Source: Chloranthus sessilifolius (Eukaryota; Streptophyta; Magnoliopsida; Chloranthales; Chloranthaceae). Taken from it: a stretch of DNA of 64,000 nucleotides. Positions within the stretch are counted from its first letter, which is position 1. Each line of letters starts with the position of its first letter. The notes below the pieces were generated by a model. It saw only the letters and a program-made list of their open reading frames with translations, was not told the DNA's origin and did no database searches. Made by a program: the position numbers and the translations under genes. Location: assembly GCA_021018995.1 (NCBI GenBank), contig JAJIZI010000023.1, positions 124,001-188,000 on the forward strand, given 5' to 3'. Shown here in pieces: positions 23,341-33,212 of the stretch.

Positions 23341-23385
23341 CTTTGTTTTTTATAGAAGATAGTATTTTATTTAATGGAAATACCA

Positions 23386-23590
23386 AATAATAATATCAAA
23401 GACTGAGGAGGGCATCCTCCACCAAACCTCATTACATACATCGTTAATGCCTAGTTTGGCTAACACATCAGTTGCACCATTTTTGATTTATTCACCAACA
23501 CTCAAAAACACGATCAAAACATTGTGGAGACAATTTTGACATTATCAAAAAGATTTGTGAGTTCCAATAAATCATCCCCACCTTCAACAC
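23386..23590 (-). mobile_element. LINE-type RNase H remnant, copy 2
   Basis: Second copy of the remnant at 1-165, slightly longer to the left; the minus strand adds VWWRMPSSV after the LAKLGIND block. It marks the left part of repeat unit 2. Confidence 0.4.
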
Positions 23591-23721
23591 CATGCACAAG
23601 AAAATGACTCTTCTAAATCGACGAACAAACCGATTTGCTTCAAGTAAACCAATAGAAGGGCATTTTAGAGAGTAACTTTAAATCCATCCATCGAATCTTT
23701 GAGTTCATCCATACTAAAACA

Positions 23722-24005
23722 TGTTGATTGAATTTGAATGATGAAAATCATTTATCCTCCCAATATTTCACACGATGGATCTTGAGATTATCAGCATACC
23801 ATCAGGTCAGTGTTTTATTTCACGTGGCATATATCTTAGAAAAGTGACATTAACATCACGTGCACGCTTAAAATTGACTTTAAGGTCACTTTTATGGGTG
23901 TGTACCACATGAAATAAAAAATCGATCGATGATACATGATCTAAAGATCGATCTCATGAAAGATTAGGAGGATAAACAATCTCCATCATCGATTCAATGC
24001 GTTGA
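23722..24005. mobile_element. Foldback MITE, copy 2
   Basis: Same element as 311-605, at the same relative place in unit 2. It therefore inserted before the duplication of units 1 and 2. It differs from copy 1 mainly where CAG/CTG in one copy is CG in the other. Confidence 0.6.
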
Positions 24006-24560
24006 TGCGTTTCTGAATTAAAATGGCATGACTTATAATAAAGGTGAATGATGATTCTTTTAAAATGGTGATAAACTTTAATAGCATAACATATAAATAT
24101 AAATGAATGAAGAGCCTTTTAAAATAATAGTATTTTTTTTCTCAAAAAAATAAAAATAAAAAATAAAAAATAAAAAAGATAGTATTTTTAAAATATTAAT
24201 TTTATTAAGGACAAAATAATCATTTGGCCCATAAAAATAAAATAATGTAGCAGGATTATATGAAACACAACCACAAAACCCCGGTCTCTCTCTCCGTCCC
24301 ACGGTCAATCTTAAGCCAAACGTAATAGAGTAGAGAGAGAATCTATCACGTAGAGTAAAGAGAGAATATAGAGAGCCCTTGAGAACCGAGATTAGTACTA
24401 AAAAACTCTAACTATTCTCTCTCTAACCGATCCTTAAGTTGTTTCCACTTTAAAATTGATCATCAATTCGGTTCTTCATTGCTTCTTGTTGTAAATAACC
24501 TACACTGAAACCCTAAAAGCCCTAAAAAAGTATCTTTTCTTCATCTCAGCATATAAATAG

Positions 24561-25490
24561 ATGGATTGTTCTCTACTCCAATGGATTTGGTAAAGAAGAT
24601 TGGTCGCCATCTTCCTCTCCCCGACTATATCGTTTTGGTGTAGTATGTGAGAAAAGTTAGACGAAGACGATGACGATAAAGAGAATAATAAAATTGACGG
24701 TTTCTTCAATTTGAGTGAGAAGAAACTCTACCATCTCGACATCCAGGAGGCTTACGGAAAACGTTTTTCGATTGACATCCAAATTCGGCTCCCTCCAATT
24801 AGCACTCGCGGGGAACCCGACGAGTTTGATTCCGACGGCGAACAAGGCGACGAGAAAATACAAACCCGAATATTTCCGCGACATTTACATATTCAAAGCC
24901 CTCATATTACAATTTGGGAAATTGGCCTTCTCAGAAGGTGGGGACAAGGTTTGGACTACCATAGAGACTCAGAGAGGCGATTCCACCACCTTATAAGATA
25001 TAAGGATGAATTGTATGCCATTATGTGTATGGGAAGAATCTTTGTTTCGATCTACTAGCTCCCGATCCAAAGGTCACGGAGTTTGTGAAACGGCTAGTCC
25101 ATAAAAATCTTAACAACAGTATCTTGTCGAATCATCGGTGATTTGCTGACTATCGAGAGAACTGAAATTGGGCGAGGATCCTCATGAAACAATTAAATTT
25201 GATGTTTTCAAGTTAGATGCTACTAATAAAAATGGGTGGAGTTGAGAAGCTTAGAGACCGTGATATTGTTCGTGGGATGTAATTCTTTCTCTTTCTCTCT
25301 ACCGATATTCACAGGGCCAACGGAAACCTTATTTATTTCAGATGACTTCTTTGAATATTATTTATATTTCATCGAGAATACTTGATCTAGGCGTCTTCGC
25401 TTGACAGATGGAACCTGCTGTCATATTATCCTCCCCGCATGCCATCTGGCTCGGTTACCACCCATTTGGGTCACTCCAAATCCATGGTAG
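24561..25490 (+). pseudogene. F-box/DUF295 protein pseudogene, copy 2
   Basis: Closest relative is copy 1. The ATG at 24561 begins MDCS and stops soon after. DUF295 blocks remain, including RYKDELYAIMCMGRIFVS near 25000-25047, and the final block ending at TAG 25488-25490. The same two internal blocks are missing as in copy 1, so the duplication copied an already defective gene. Many small differences from copy 1 are at CAG/CTG sites and may be consensus errors. Whether or not those are real, the two shared block losses make a functional protein unlikely. Confidence 0.8.
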
Positions 25491-25503
25491 GGCGTTACGA
25501 GGT

Positions 25504-25620
25504 AGGGTGTGGGAGGATTTGAGGCTGCAAATTTGTTGGGACCAAAGATGGAATGGTATATTTTGATGCAGGGCTATGGGAGAAGGGTGTGGGAGGATTT
25601 GAGGCTGCAAATTTGTTGGG
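25504..25620. repeat. Direct repeat of 36 bases
   Basis: GGGTGTGGGAGGATTTGAGG... occurs at 25504-25539 and again at 25584-25619, spacing 80 bases. The first copy abuts the end of the DUF295 pseudogene, so the copia fragment joins there. Confidence 0.75.
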
Positions 25621-26440
25621 CAGAGAAGATGTGGAACCTGAAGTAGGAGCATGCTTGCACAAAGGGGAAAACATCATCATATAATTTGACATGCCGAGAT
25701 ATAATGATCTGACCACTGTCGGTATCCCTGCTGGTTTGACAATAGCCAATGAGCATGCAAGGTCTAGATCACAGAGACAGTTTATGCTCGGTGTAAGGTC
25801 AGAGCCAGGGGAAGCATAGGCATCCAAACGACCCTTCAGGCAGAGAAATCGGCCGGGGGGGGGGGTGTTGGAGAATAGCAGCTCATATCGGGGGTTTTGA
25901 AGTGTAATGTAGAACTCGGTAATGGGTTTATAAGGAACTCGGACGTGCAAAGGGTGTCAAGTGAGTAGGAGTTGGGAATGGACTTAATATGCCATGAGAA
26001 GATAAAAATTGGGCCAAAGAAGTGTTCTCAAACTCTGCCATTGTTGGTGCGGAGTATTTTAATCTTGTGTGATAGCCGATTTTCTTAAATTCAATAAACT
26101 TACTTTTAACTTCAGATTTCTGCTTCACATCATCCATATTGATGTCGTCAATATCATCAATATTGATCTCGTCACTATCACCAAGAAGATAAACTTTAGA
26201 CTTGTCGAACTCGTTCGAAAATACTGTAATGAAAGGAACATAGGAGTTTGTCACTAGGTATTTGACCAAATAGGATCGTCCAGTTCCTATAGAATCTATC
26301 ACTAAAATACCCTCAGAAGGGGATAGGGCTAAGCAGAGTGAAAAAAGGTTTTCCATCAAATGGCGATTATATTCATCAATAAAAACAATATAAAAGCTAT
26401 ACCCACTAAAAAGTGGATTGGTGATGAACTCCAAACATCT
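25506..26440 (-). mobile_element. Ty1/copia integrase-to-RT fragment
   Basis: Minus-strand words typical of copia integrase and the linker to [53 protein letters not shown] and IIISRHVKLYDDVFPF. No LTR, gag or complete RT is present. It is internally interrupted by a chloroplast ycf2 piece (26135-26366). It replaces the 3' flank of DUF295 copy 2. Broken fossil. Confidence 0.7.
26135..26366 (-). pseudogene. ycf2: Chloroplast ycf2 fragment in the nucleus (NUPT)
   Basis: The minus strand reads [19 protein letters not shown], then [20 protein letters not shown] and an Asp/Ile-rich repeat ([15 protein letters not shown]). This is the well conserved ATP-binding stretch of plastid Ycf2, where [20 protein letters not shown] is invariant. 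Ycf2 is part of the plastid import motor. Only about 75 residues are present, flanked on both sides by copia integrase words, so it is plastid DNA inserted into, or captured by, a copia element. Not functional. Identification is from memory of the protein family. Confidence 0.8.
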
Positions 26441-26825
26441 GCATGAATTAATTTCAAGGGAGTTGATATAGATGAAGTAGATGAGTCTTCATTCTTCATC
26501 TCTATCCCCAATATCAACACCATCTTCTTTAGTAGTTAAGTTATCATTTTTTTTTAAATTTCTCTTCCTTTCGTAGACATCTTCCTCTTCTTTCTTTATT
26601 CTTGCCATTTTTTAATAATTGTTTTTTAGATTAGAGTTTGGGTAATTAAGTTATACTTTTTCTAAACAAAAAAGTGGTTATAATCGAAATCACATGTATC
26701 GTTCGTATCGCGTATTGGGACGTATCGTATCGTATTGTGACGTATATCGTAAGATACACATGATAGATACGTATCATTTTCTATAGCATCGTGTATCATA
26801 TTGTGTATTGTAAGAGTGACAACCA
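26441..26825 (+). other. Distal 3' flank of unit 2, non-coding
   Basis: From 26478 it matches the far 3' flank of copies 1 and 3, including the TATCGTAT-rich stretch at 26690-26815. No gene. Confidence 0.55.
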
Positions 26826-27010
26826 TGGAGGGAGCCATTACTTGCACATGACAAGATGGCTTGCACATCGTTTGAAAGAAAGACTTGGTATTTTGGGGAT
26901 GCGCTATAAGAAACCACCATCTTAGCCTCCGATTTGAAGGCCATGATCTAAAGATCTTAGGTGAAAAGGATTGGCACTAAAGAGAATCTTTATCATCTAA
27001 TTCAATGCAT
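26826..27010. mobile_element. Half of a foldback MITE
   Basis: Corresponds to the left arm and centre of the complete element at 32784-33212 (GGGAGCCATTACTTGCA at the start, CATGATCTAAAGATCTTAGG inside). The right arm is missing and DUF295-tail sequence follows. Confidence 0.6.
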
Positions 27011-27175
27011 TGGTGAGGTAGCTTATGATCACGGACATTTTTTACTTTGTTGGAGTGGACCCTTAAGGGGTCCTTTTGTTTGTCCTGTTTTAAGTTATTG
27101 TAAGGTTAGTGATTATTTTTCTCCCTACATGTTTATGATCATGGTAAATTATGTTTCAAACATATCAGGGAGTTG
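27011..27175 (+). pseudogene. Diverged 3' tail of a fourth DUF295 copy
   Basis: GAGGTAGCTTATGATCA, then AAGTTATTGTAAGGTTAGTGATTATTTT and TACATGTTTATGATCATGG resemble the sequence just behind copy 3 (from GAGGTAGCTTGATATCATGG at 31632 to about 31800). Only the stop-codon area and 3' UTR are represented. The match is looser than among copies 1-3, so this would be an older duplicate. Confidence 0.4.
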
Positions 27176-27454
27176 GTGATTCATTGGCTATACCTTACCC
27201 ACAAGGAAGGGAGGGTGGGCTTTGATGCTGAGAAAGCATGGAATAGCTTCTATGTTGATTAAGCTCCCTTGCTAAAGGAAGGTTTCCTTTGCAGTGATCC
27301 TATTTATTTCGTTTGGGGGGGGGGGTGAGGATTATTTTTCATTTTGAGTGTTGGGTTTTCTTTGGCAGCATCTTGCTGCTTTTTCTCTTTTGTATTTTCC
27401 TGGTTTCTTTTGAAGATAGTTGGTTCACATTACCGATCAAAAAAAAAAAAAAAA
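27176..27454 (+). mobile_element. LINE 3' end with poly(A)
   Basis: Ends in CATTACCGATC followed by 16 A at 27439-27454, the form of the 3' end of plant L1 LINEs (usually TTTACCTATC plus poly A). A G-run lies at 27317-27326. Decayed; no domain is firmly readable. Confidence 0.45.
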
Positions 27455-27830
27455 GTCTTGAAGAAAGCTTTGATAGTGTCAGTTGGGCTTCGTCATCTCA
27501 ATTTTTACTCAACTTGGGTTCAATAATGATTGGATTGATTGGATTAAAGTCTGCATCACCACTCCTCATTTCTCTATCCTTATCAATGGTTCCCCCCATG
27601 GGTTTTTTCCAAGTTCTTGCAGCCTTAGGCAATGCCTCTCTCCCCTTTTATTTTTTCCTGCCTCTTGAATGAACAAATTTTAAATGGGTTTACCCCCCCA
27701 CCACCACCACCCCACGCTTTCAAAACTGCTCTATTGTTTCCCACCTAATTTTTCCGGATGATGTGCTCCTGTTTTCTCAAGACTGCCCTGACCAGCTCGT
27801 TGTGACGGCCTCATTAATCTGTGCGCCAGC
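27455..27830 (+). mobile_element. L1-type LINE reverse transcriptase fragment
   Basis: Two adjacent frames give EESFDSVSW, LNLGFNNDWIDWIKVCITTP and FSILINGSPHGFF, and near 27750 LIFPDDVLLFS. These are the RT blocks KAYDSVxW, GFxxxWIxWIxxCITTPxFSIxING and FADDxLLF of plant L1 elements (here FPDD). Roughly 110 residues of the palm are represented. Broken. Confidence 0.75.
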
Positions 27831-28790
27831 ATGAAGGCATGACGACCTTGGAACTGGGCACTTAGCTAGCAAGAAGGCAAGCGGACCTTGTAAGCTAGCC
27901 GTGTAGCACGCGTGGGCGCAGAGGCACGTGGCCCTGCGATGCGTGCATGAGTCCCTGATGCATGATGCGACGGTGACCCGAACTAAGCTGCAGTCTAGTA
28001 TGGTGGCTAGACGCGTGAAGGGCTTAGAATGCGGTGCCATGGGGGCACGCGACGTGGTGTCAAGAGGGCACGCGACGTCTTGGTGCCATAAGGCACGTAA
28101 TGCGGTGCTCCGCATATGAGCACGCGACGTGGTGCCAAGAGGGCACGCGACGTCTTGGTGCCATTAGGCATGTAGTGCGGTGCTCCGCGTTGGGGCACGC
28201 GACGTGGTGCCAAGAGGGCACACGACGTCCAAGTGTTAAGGCACATGAGGCGGTGCCATGGTGGCACGCGATGTGGTGTCAAGAGGACACGCGACATCTA
28301 GCTTGTATGGCAAGCGATGCGGTGCCAAGAGGGCACGCGATGCGGTGCTAAGAGGGCACGCGGCATCTGGGTGCAATGACGGACCCGATATGGTGTCGAG
28401 TAGGCACGAGACATAGTCACGATGGAAATGTGATGCAGTGCCACGAGGGTACGCCATGTGGTGCCATGAGGGCACGCGACATGAGGCCATGAGGGCCTTG
28501 CGACATGGTCGCGACACGGACGTGACATGGTCGCGACTCAGTGCGATGTTGGACATGAGGCCATGAGGGCCTCGTGACGTGGTCGCGATGCGGACGCGAC
28601 ACGGTCGCAAGGGACGCTGATGCGTGACCTCGCAAGCCATGTGGGCTTGGAGGATGGCACTGGGTGCCACGGTCAGAGGATCGTGTGCCATGTTTAATGT
28701 CAAGACACCACCTTTGCAGGTGTGTGTGCCACGGGCAGGAGATTGTGTGCCATGGGGGTATGACAAACCAATAGGTTTGAGGGTTTTCTG
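27831..28790. repeat. GC-rich degenerate tandem repeat
   Basis: Built of words GGGCACGCGACGTGGTGCCA and variants such as GCCATGAGGGC and GACATGGTCGCGAC. In the best part the unit is 75 bases (CTTGGTGCC at 28079 and 28154, a decayed third at 28229), with a shorter internal period. It is much richer in CG than its surroundings. Both strands are open in several frames only because of the repeat. Origin unknown; it could be part of an unrecognised LTR or a minisatellite. Confidence 0.7.
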
Positions 28791-29180
28791 CTATTTTGCC
28801 TAAGTTGGTCTTTGGACCATATATAGGGGGAAGGGAGCTGTGGAGCTATTCTCCCACACATGGGGCCTTGCGTTGCGGGACGAGCGCATGTGCTTTCTAG
28901 GTTAGGGGTGGGCCTAGAACATCGCTGCAGCAATGCGGCGCTGCGGCGATGCCATGTGTCACCTGGGGTGAGGCTACCATGTGGCCCCGTGCCGGCGTCG
29001 CGGTGCACATGGGTCGGTGGCCTCACTGGGGCACTCAAGGGCTAGGTGGGATGCAGCATGTTTGGAGAGCATGAAGAGCTGCATGCTACTCCTAGTGTGC
29101 TGGTCGCGTGGACCACACACGTTGGTTGGCTTGAATGGCATGAAGAGAGGCATGCCTTTGTCTAAAGCGAGGAACTAGTG
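28791..29180 (+). other. GC-rich non-coding stretch with TATA-like box
   Basis: CCATATATAGGGGG at 28818-28831 is a good TATA-like string, followed by purine-rich then GC-rich sequence. It could be the U3/R part of an unknown LTR that includes the tandem repeat to its left. No primer site or ORF supports this. Confidence 0.3.
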
Positions 29181-29649
29181 CACTGCACAGGGTGAAGCTG
29201 GACAAGCCAAGTGGCACTGAGGTGCTGGCAATTGCCAAACATATTGCAAGAACTCATTGGGCCAACGATAGAACAAAGTGCGAGCCAAATTTTGGCTGAA
29301 AATTTTATGGGAGTTTTTTTTCAAAAAAACTCTAGTTTGTGGGTCCCACCATATTGCCAAACACTTGCAAATTGCAGTTTTGTGAGAAATTTCAAATTTC
29401 CAACTTATTTTTGTGAGAACTAGTGTTAACAAATAGGGCATAAACATGGCATAAGTAACTCGACACCATAGATGCGCTACATGGCTCCAAGTCTCTTTGC
29501 TAGAATCATCATATCCAAGGATTTTTTAAAAAAGTATCTGACTTTCGGTGCAAGAATCTTTGATTATCCTCATTTTAAGGCTGGTGTTCCTAGTTATTAT
29601 CACACAACCTTATGTTATAGCCACCTCACTTAATCAAAGATAAAAAAAT
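29181..29649. other. Intergenic, no gene seen
   Basis: Contains a 25-base stretch at 29249-29273 found again at 33388-33412, and two copies of ATTGCCAAACA about 110 bases apart. Otherwise nothing recognised. Confidence 0.4.
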
Positions 29650-29935
29650 CTATTAATTATTTTGAATCAAATGATGAAGACCACTTGTCATCCCAATCTT
29701 CACCACACTAGATCTTGATGTTGATTCCTGATCATAGTGAACCATTAAACATAGTTCACATCTCTTTTTAGGACTTGAGAAACATGCCATGTGGAATAAA
29801 AAATCTGACTTTCTGATAGCAATCAAAATATGAACATATGATAACATTCCCTTATGATTGATCTCAAAATCTTGTGTCAAAACATGGGGAAAAAATGACG
29901 TCTATTGTCTGATTTAAAATAGTCAACGAACTATT
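29650..29935. mobile_element. Diverged foldback MITE
   Basis: It resembles the 311-605 and 22920-23340 elements in order and words: TCAAATGATGAAGACCA, TAGATCTTGATG, ATGTGGAATAAAAAAT, GATTGATCTCAAAATCTTG. The arms pair only weakly. Confidence 0.4.
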
Positions 29936-29943
29936 TAAATGAT

Positions 29944-30241
29944 GTAGGGCTGCAAATCCTAAATTGAAACCCGATATCTAATTGAAAACCAAGAACACCG
30001 AATTGGCCCGAATCGAAATTTGAATCGAACAATTTGGTTTCATTTTAGGATGGCAAAAATTGAAAACCGAAGGGGTAGGATGGGTAAACCAAAAAATATA
30101 TTTTTTTTTTGAAAAATCAAAAAAATTGAAAAAATACATTAAAAAAATAAAAAGTAGGTAAAATGCCAACACATAATCGAAACTGAATTGAAGAAACCAA
30201 AATATTTCTGTTTCGATTTCGATAGAATTTGCATCCTATCC
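29944..30241. mobile_element. hAT-like MITE
   Basis: Ends TAGGGCTGCAAAT (29945) and ATTTGCATCCTA (about 30228-30239) form an imperfect inverted pair. The inside is rich in AAACCGAA/TTTCGATTT words. About 298 bases, no ORF. The end sequence resembles plant hAT MITEs. The target duplication is not clear. Confidence 0.5.
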
Positions 30242-30536
30242 TAAGATAAAGAGGAGTGGTAGTAGTAACACCACCCAATTCTTTTTCTATCCAAAAACAA
30301 AAGCCTTTCTTTTCTTCGTCTCTCAAGCGAAATCTAATAGAGAGTAGAGAGAGAATACGTTCCTCTCTCTCCTGATGCTTCTATAATCTCTACTCCAATC
30401 TTCCCTTTCCTTCGTCAATCACCTTCATCGCATTAGTAAGTTGTTTCCACTTTAAAATTTATCATCAATTCCCTTTTCCCTTCTTCATTGCGTCTTGTGG
30501 TAAATAACCTACAGAAACCCTAAAAGCCCTAAATAG
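30242..30536 (+). promoter_or_regulatory. 5' flank of DUF295 copy 3
   Basis: Contains the leader-like sequence shared with copies 1 and 2 (AGAGTAGAGAGAGAAT; AAGTTGTTTCCACTTTAAAA; AAACCCTAAAAGCCCTAAA). The MITE at 29944-30241 lies directly upstream and may have replaced part of the promoter. Confidence 0.45.
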
Positions 30537-31638
30537 ATGGATTGGTCTCTACTTCCAATGGAATTGGTAGAGAAGATTGGTCGCCATCTTCCTCTCCCTA
30601 CGTTATCCTCCAGCGGCGAATCAGCTTCCATGGCTCGTACTCTGCGACGAAGACGATGACGACGATAAGGAGAATAATAAAATTCGAAAACGCGGTTTCT
30701 TCAATTTGAGTGAGAAGAAACTCTACCATCTCGACATCCCAAAGGCTTACAGAAAACGTTTTTTGGTTCTCGATGGTTGGCTTGTCACAGTAGATAGGGA
30801 TCAACAGCTCCATCTGTTGAACCCTTTCTCCCGAGCCCAAATTCGGCTCCCTCCTATTAGCACTTTTCACAGGGAACCCGACGAGTTTGATTCCGACGGC
30901 GAACAAGATGACAGAAAGTACGAACCCGAATATTTCCGCGACATTTACATATACAAAGCCCTCATATTCTCATCTCCTTCATCATCAAATCCTTCCTCCG
31001 ATTACGTAGTTGTAGCCATCTATGGACAGTATGGGAAATTGGCCTTCTGTAAGGCTGGGGACAAGGTTTGGACTACCATAGAGACTCCGAGAGGGCGGTT
31101 CCACGACCTTATAAGATATAAGGATGAATTGTATGCCATTATGTGTATGGGAAGAATCTTTGTTTCTGATCTACTAGCTCCTGATCCAAAGGTCACGGAG
31201 TTTGGGGCTGAACGGCTAGTCCATAAAAATCTTAACAACAGGTATCTTGTTGAATCATCAGGTGATTTGCTACAGCTATCGAGACAAAATATATTGGGCT
31301 ACACGGATACTCATGAAACAGTTAAATTTGATGTTTTCAAGTTAGATGCTACTAATAAAAAATGGGTGGAGTTGAGAAGCTTAGGAGACCGCATATTGTT
31401 CGTGGGATATAATTCTTCCGTTTCTCTTTCCTCTACCGATATTCCTGGGGCCGACGGAAATCTTATTTATTTCACAGATGACTTCTTCGAATATTATTTA
31501 TATTCCAGTGATAATACCGATCTAGGCGTCTTCAGTTTGACAGATGGAACTGTCAAGCCATATTATCCTCCTGCATGCCATCCGGCTCGGTCACCACCAT
31601 TTGGGTCACCCAAATCCATGGTAGGCGTTACGAGGTAG
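30537..31638 (+). pseudogene. F-box/DUF295 protein gene, copy 3 (best preserved, frame broken)
   Basis: Likely SCF-type F-box protein. ATG 30537 starts MDWSLLPMELVEKIGRHLPL, the first half of an F-box, but this frame ends at TGA 30657. The DUF295 body is open for about 353 codons in the next frame, from 30571 to TAG 31636-31638, with no ATG near its start. It holds YPPAANQLPWLVL, WLVTVDRDQQLHLLNPFSRA, GDKVWTTIETPRGRF, KWVELRSLGDRILFVG and GNLIYFTDDFFEYY, all classical for DUF295. Compared with copies 1 and 2, the F-box second half is absent, so a deletion probably caused the frame change. A lost C near the end also moves the reading past the old stop at 31622, giving an unusual tail. The long clean body suggests recent inactivation, an unannotated intron, or a sequence error. 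Confidence 0.75.
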
Positions 31639-32783
31639 CTTGATATCATGGTCTTATTTTGTTTTGTTTTTTAACTTTGCTGCAATGGATCCTTCTAGAG
31701 CCCCATTCCCATTATGGATAAATTTGTTCTCCTTTTTAACTTATTATAAGCTTAGTGATTATTTTCTTCCTATATGTTTATGATCATAGTGAACTTATGT
31801 TTCAAAGTACTTCCTTGAAGTTTCAAGGATTGTTTGTTATGAAGAGCCACATTTTAATTAATGGAACTTTTTGTTAACAGTTTAATGAATGAAATTATGG
31901 TTTTTTCTTTTTCCCATATATTATTGTATTATGTTGGATTAATGGGGCATCACTGCCATGATAATAAACCTATCAAGCTTATGGTGCACCTATTAGCTGC
32001 CAAATCCTCTTTCCAGTTGACTGTTATGGGGTGGGAGGTGACATCTATTGAAGTAACTCTCATAAGAGCATATTCAGCTCTCTGCCTGCTCTCCGCTCTG
32101 GGAGAGAGCAGTTGTATGATTGTATCACTTAAAATAGCAACCCGCCAGAGCAAATCGGGTGAGGAGCTGTGTTACCTAAAAGCAGTTCCCTGCAGTCACA
32201 TAAAATCGATGACTTTTCAATTTTCACTAACAAAAAGGAACCCTATAGCTGCACAAGTATAAGTTCAGTGTGAGTGTGTATTGTATAATTGTATTATATA
32301 TATTTGTATGATGTGTCTTTCGAGCCTCAAATTTTACTTAAACAAAATTCTAAACTTGTTTATTTATAATACCAGTTTATAATCCTAATTTTTTTTTTAA
32401 ATGTAAAAAATAAAAATTCAAAGTCTTCATTCTTCATCTCTATCCCGCGTATCAACGTCACCATCTTCTTTAGTAGTTAAGTGATCACTTTTTTTTTTAA
32501 TTTCTCTTTCTTCCGTAGACATCTTCCTCTTCTTCCTTTATTTTTCTCATTTTTTAATAGTTTTTTTTTAGACTACAGTTTGGGTAAATAAGTTGTACTT
32601 TTGTTAAACAAATGAGTGGTTATAATCAAAATCACATGTATCGTTCGTATCGTGTATCGCAACGCATCGTATTGTATTGTAACATATATCATAATATACG
32701 GTTAAAATAAGATACACATGATAGATACGTATCATCTTCTATAGCATCATGTATCGTATTGTGTATTGTAAGAGTGACAACCA
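31639..32783 (+). other. 3' flank of DUF295 copy 3, non-coding
   Basis: Matches 2147-3282 behind copy 1. It contains the TATCGTAT-rich stretch (32640-32785). The open frame at 31861-32262 is not family-like and is not kept open in copy 1. Confidence 0.55.
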
Positions 32784-33212
32784 TGGAGGGAGCCATTACT
32801 TGCAGATGACAAGTTGGTCTTACACATCGTTTAAGTGAAAGATTTGGTATTTTGGGGATTTGTGCTATAAGAAAACACCATCTAAGCCTCCTGATTTGAA
32901 GGCCATGATCTAAAGATCTTAGGTGAAAAGGATTGGCACTAAAGAGGATCTTTATTATCTGATTCAATGCAGTTAAATGTCATTGTCTGATTAAATGCGA
33001 TCAAATGTCATTATTTGATTTAACTTGTGTGGAATCATATGATAGAGATCGAATTTTGTGCAAATGTTTTTGTGCCGTAGATCTTTAGATCATGGTCTTC
33101 AAATCGATGGCTTGGATGGTGTTTTCACACGAAGTATGTCCCCAAAATATCAAGTCTTTTCTTTAAACTACGTGCAAGCGCCAACTTCTTATGTGCAAGT
33201 AATGTCTCCTTC
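32784..33212. mobile_element. Complete foldback MITE, about 430 bases
   Basis: The left arm (GAGCCATTACTTGCA...AAGTTGG...GTTTAAGTGAAAGA...TATTTTGGGGA...AAACACCATC...GATTTGAAGGCCATGATCTAAAGATC) is the imperfect reverse complement of the right arm ending TTGCAAGTAATGTCTCC. Arms are about 190 bases with a short AT-rich centre. It is the intact member of the family seen truncated at 3283-3318 and 26826-27010. Confidence 0.75.

Larger units (their letters stand above)
23422..26825 (+). repeat. Segmental repeat unit 2 (holds DUF295 copy 2)
   Basis: 23422-25505 aligns with 1-2145 of unit 1. 26478-26825 aligns with the distal flank of unit 1 (about 2928-3282). The part between is replaced by a copia fragment. 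It shares the gene defects of unit 1. Confidence 0.85.
30430..32783 (+). repeat. Segmental repeat unit 3 (holds DUF295 copy 3)
   Basis: Matches unit 1 from about 1050 to 3282 and parts of unit 2. It keeps two gene blocks that units 1 and 2 have lost and lacks their upstream MITE and LINE scrap in the same arrangement. Confidence 0.85.

Noticed and set aside
24078-24308. AT-rich minus-strand frame
   Set aside because: Low-complexity A/T sequence upstream of DUF295 copy 2; not kept in copy 1.
28007-28766. Several overlapping frames on both strands with ALLAPRRVPPWHR-like repeats
   Set aside because: They follow from the CG-rich tandem repeat, which is free of stops in many frames at once; no family resemblance.
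31861-32262. 133-codon frame behind DUF295 copy 3
   Set aside because: The matching region behind copy 1 (about 2371-2765) does not keep it open, and it has no recognisable domain.
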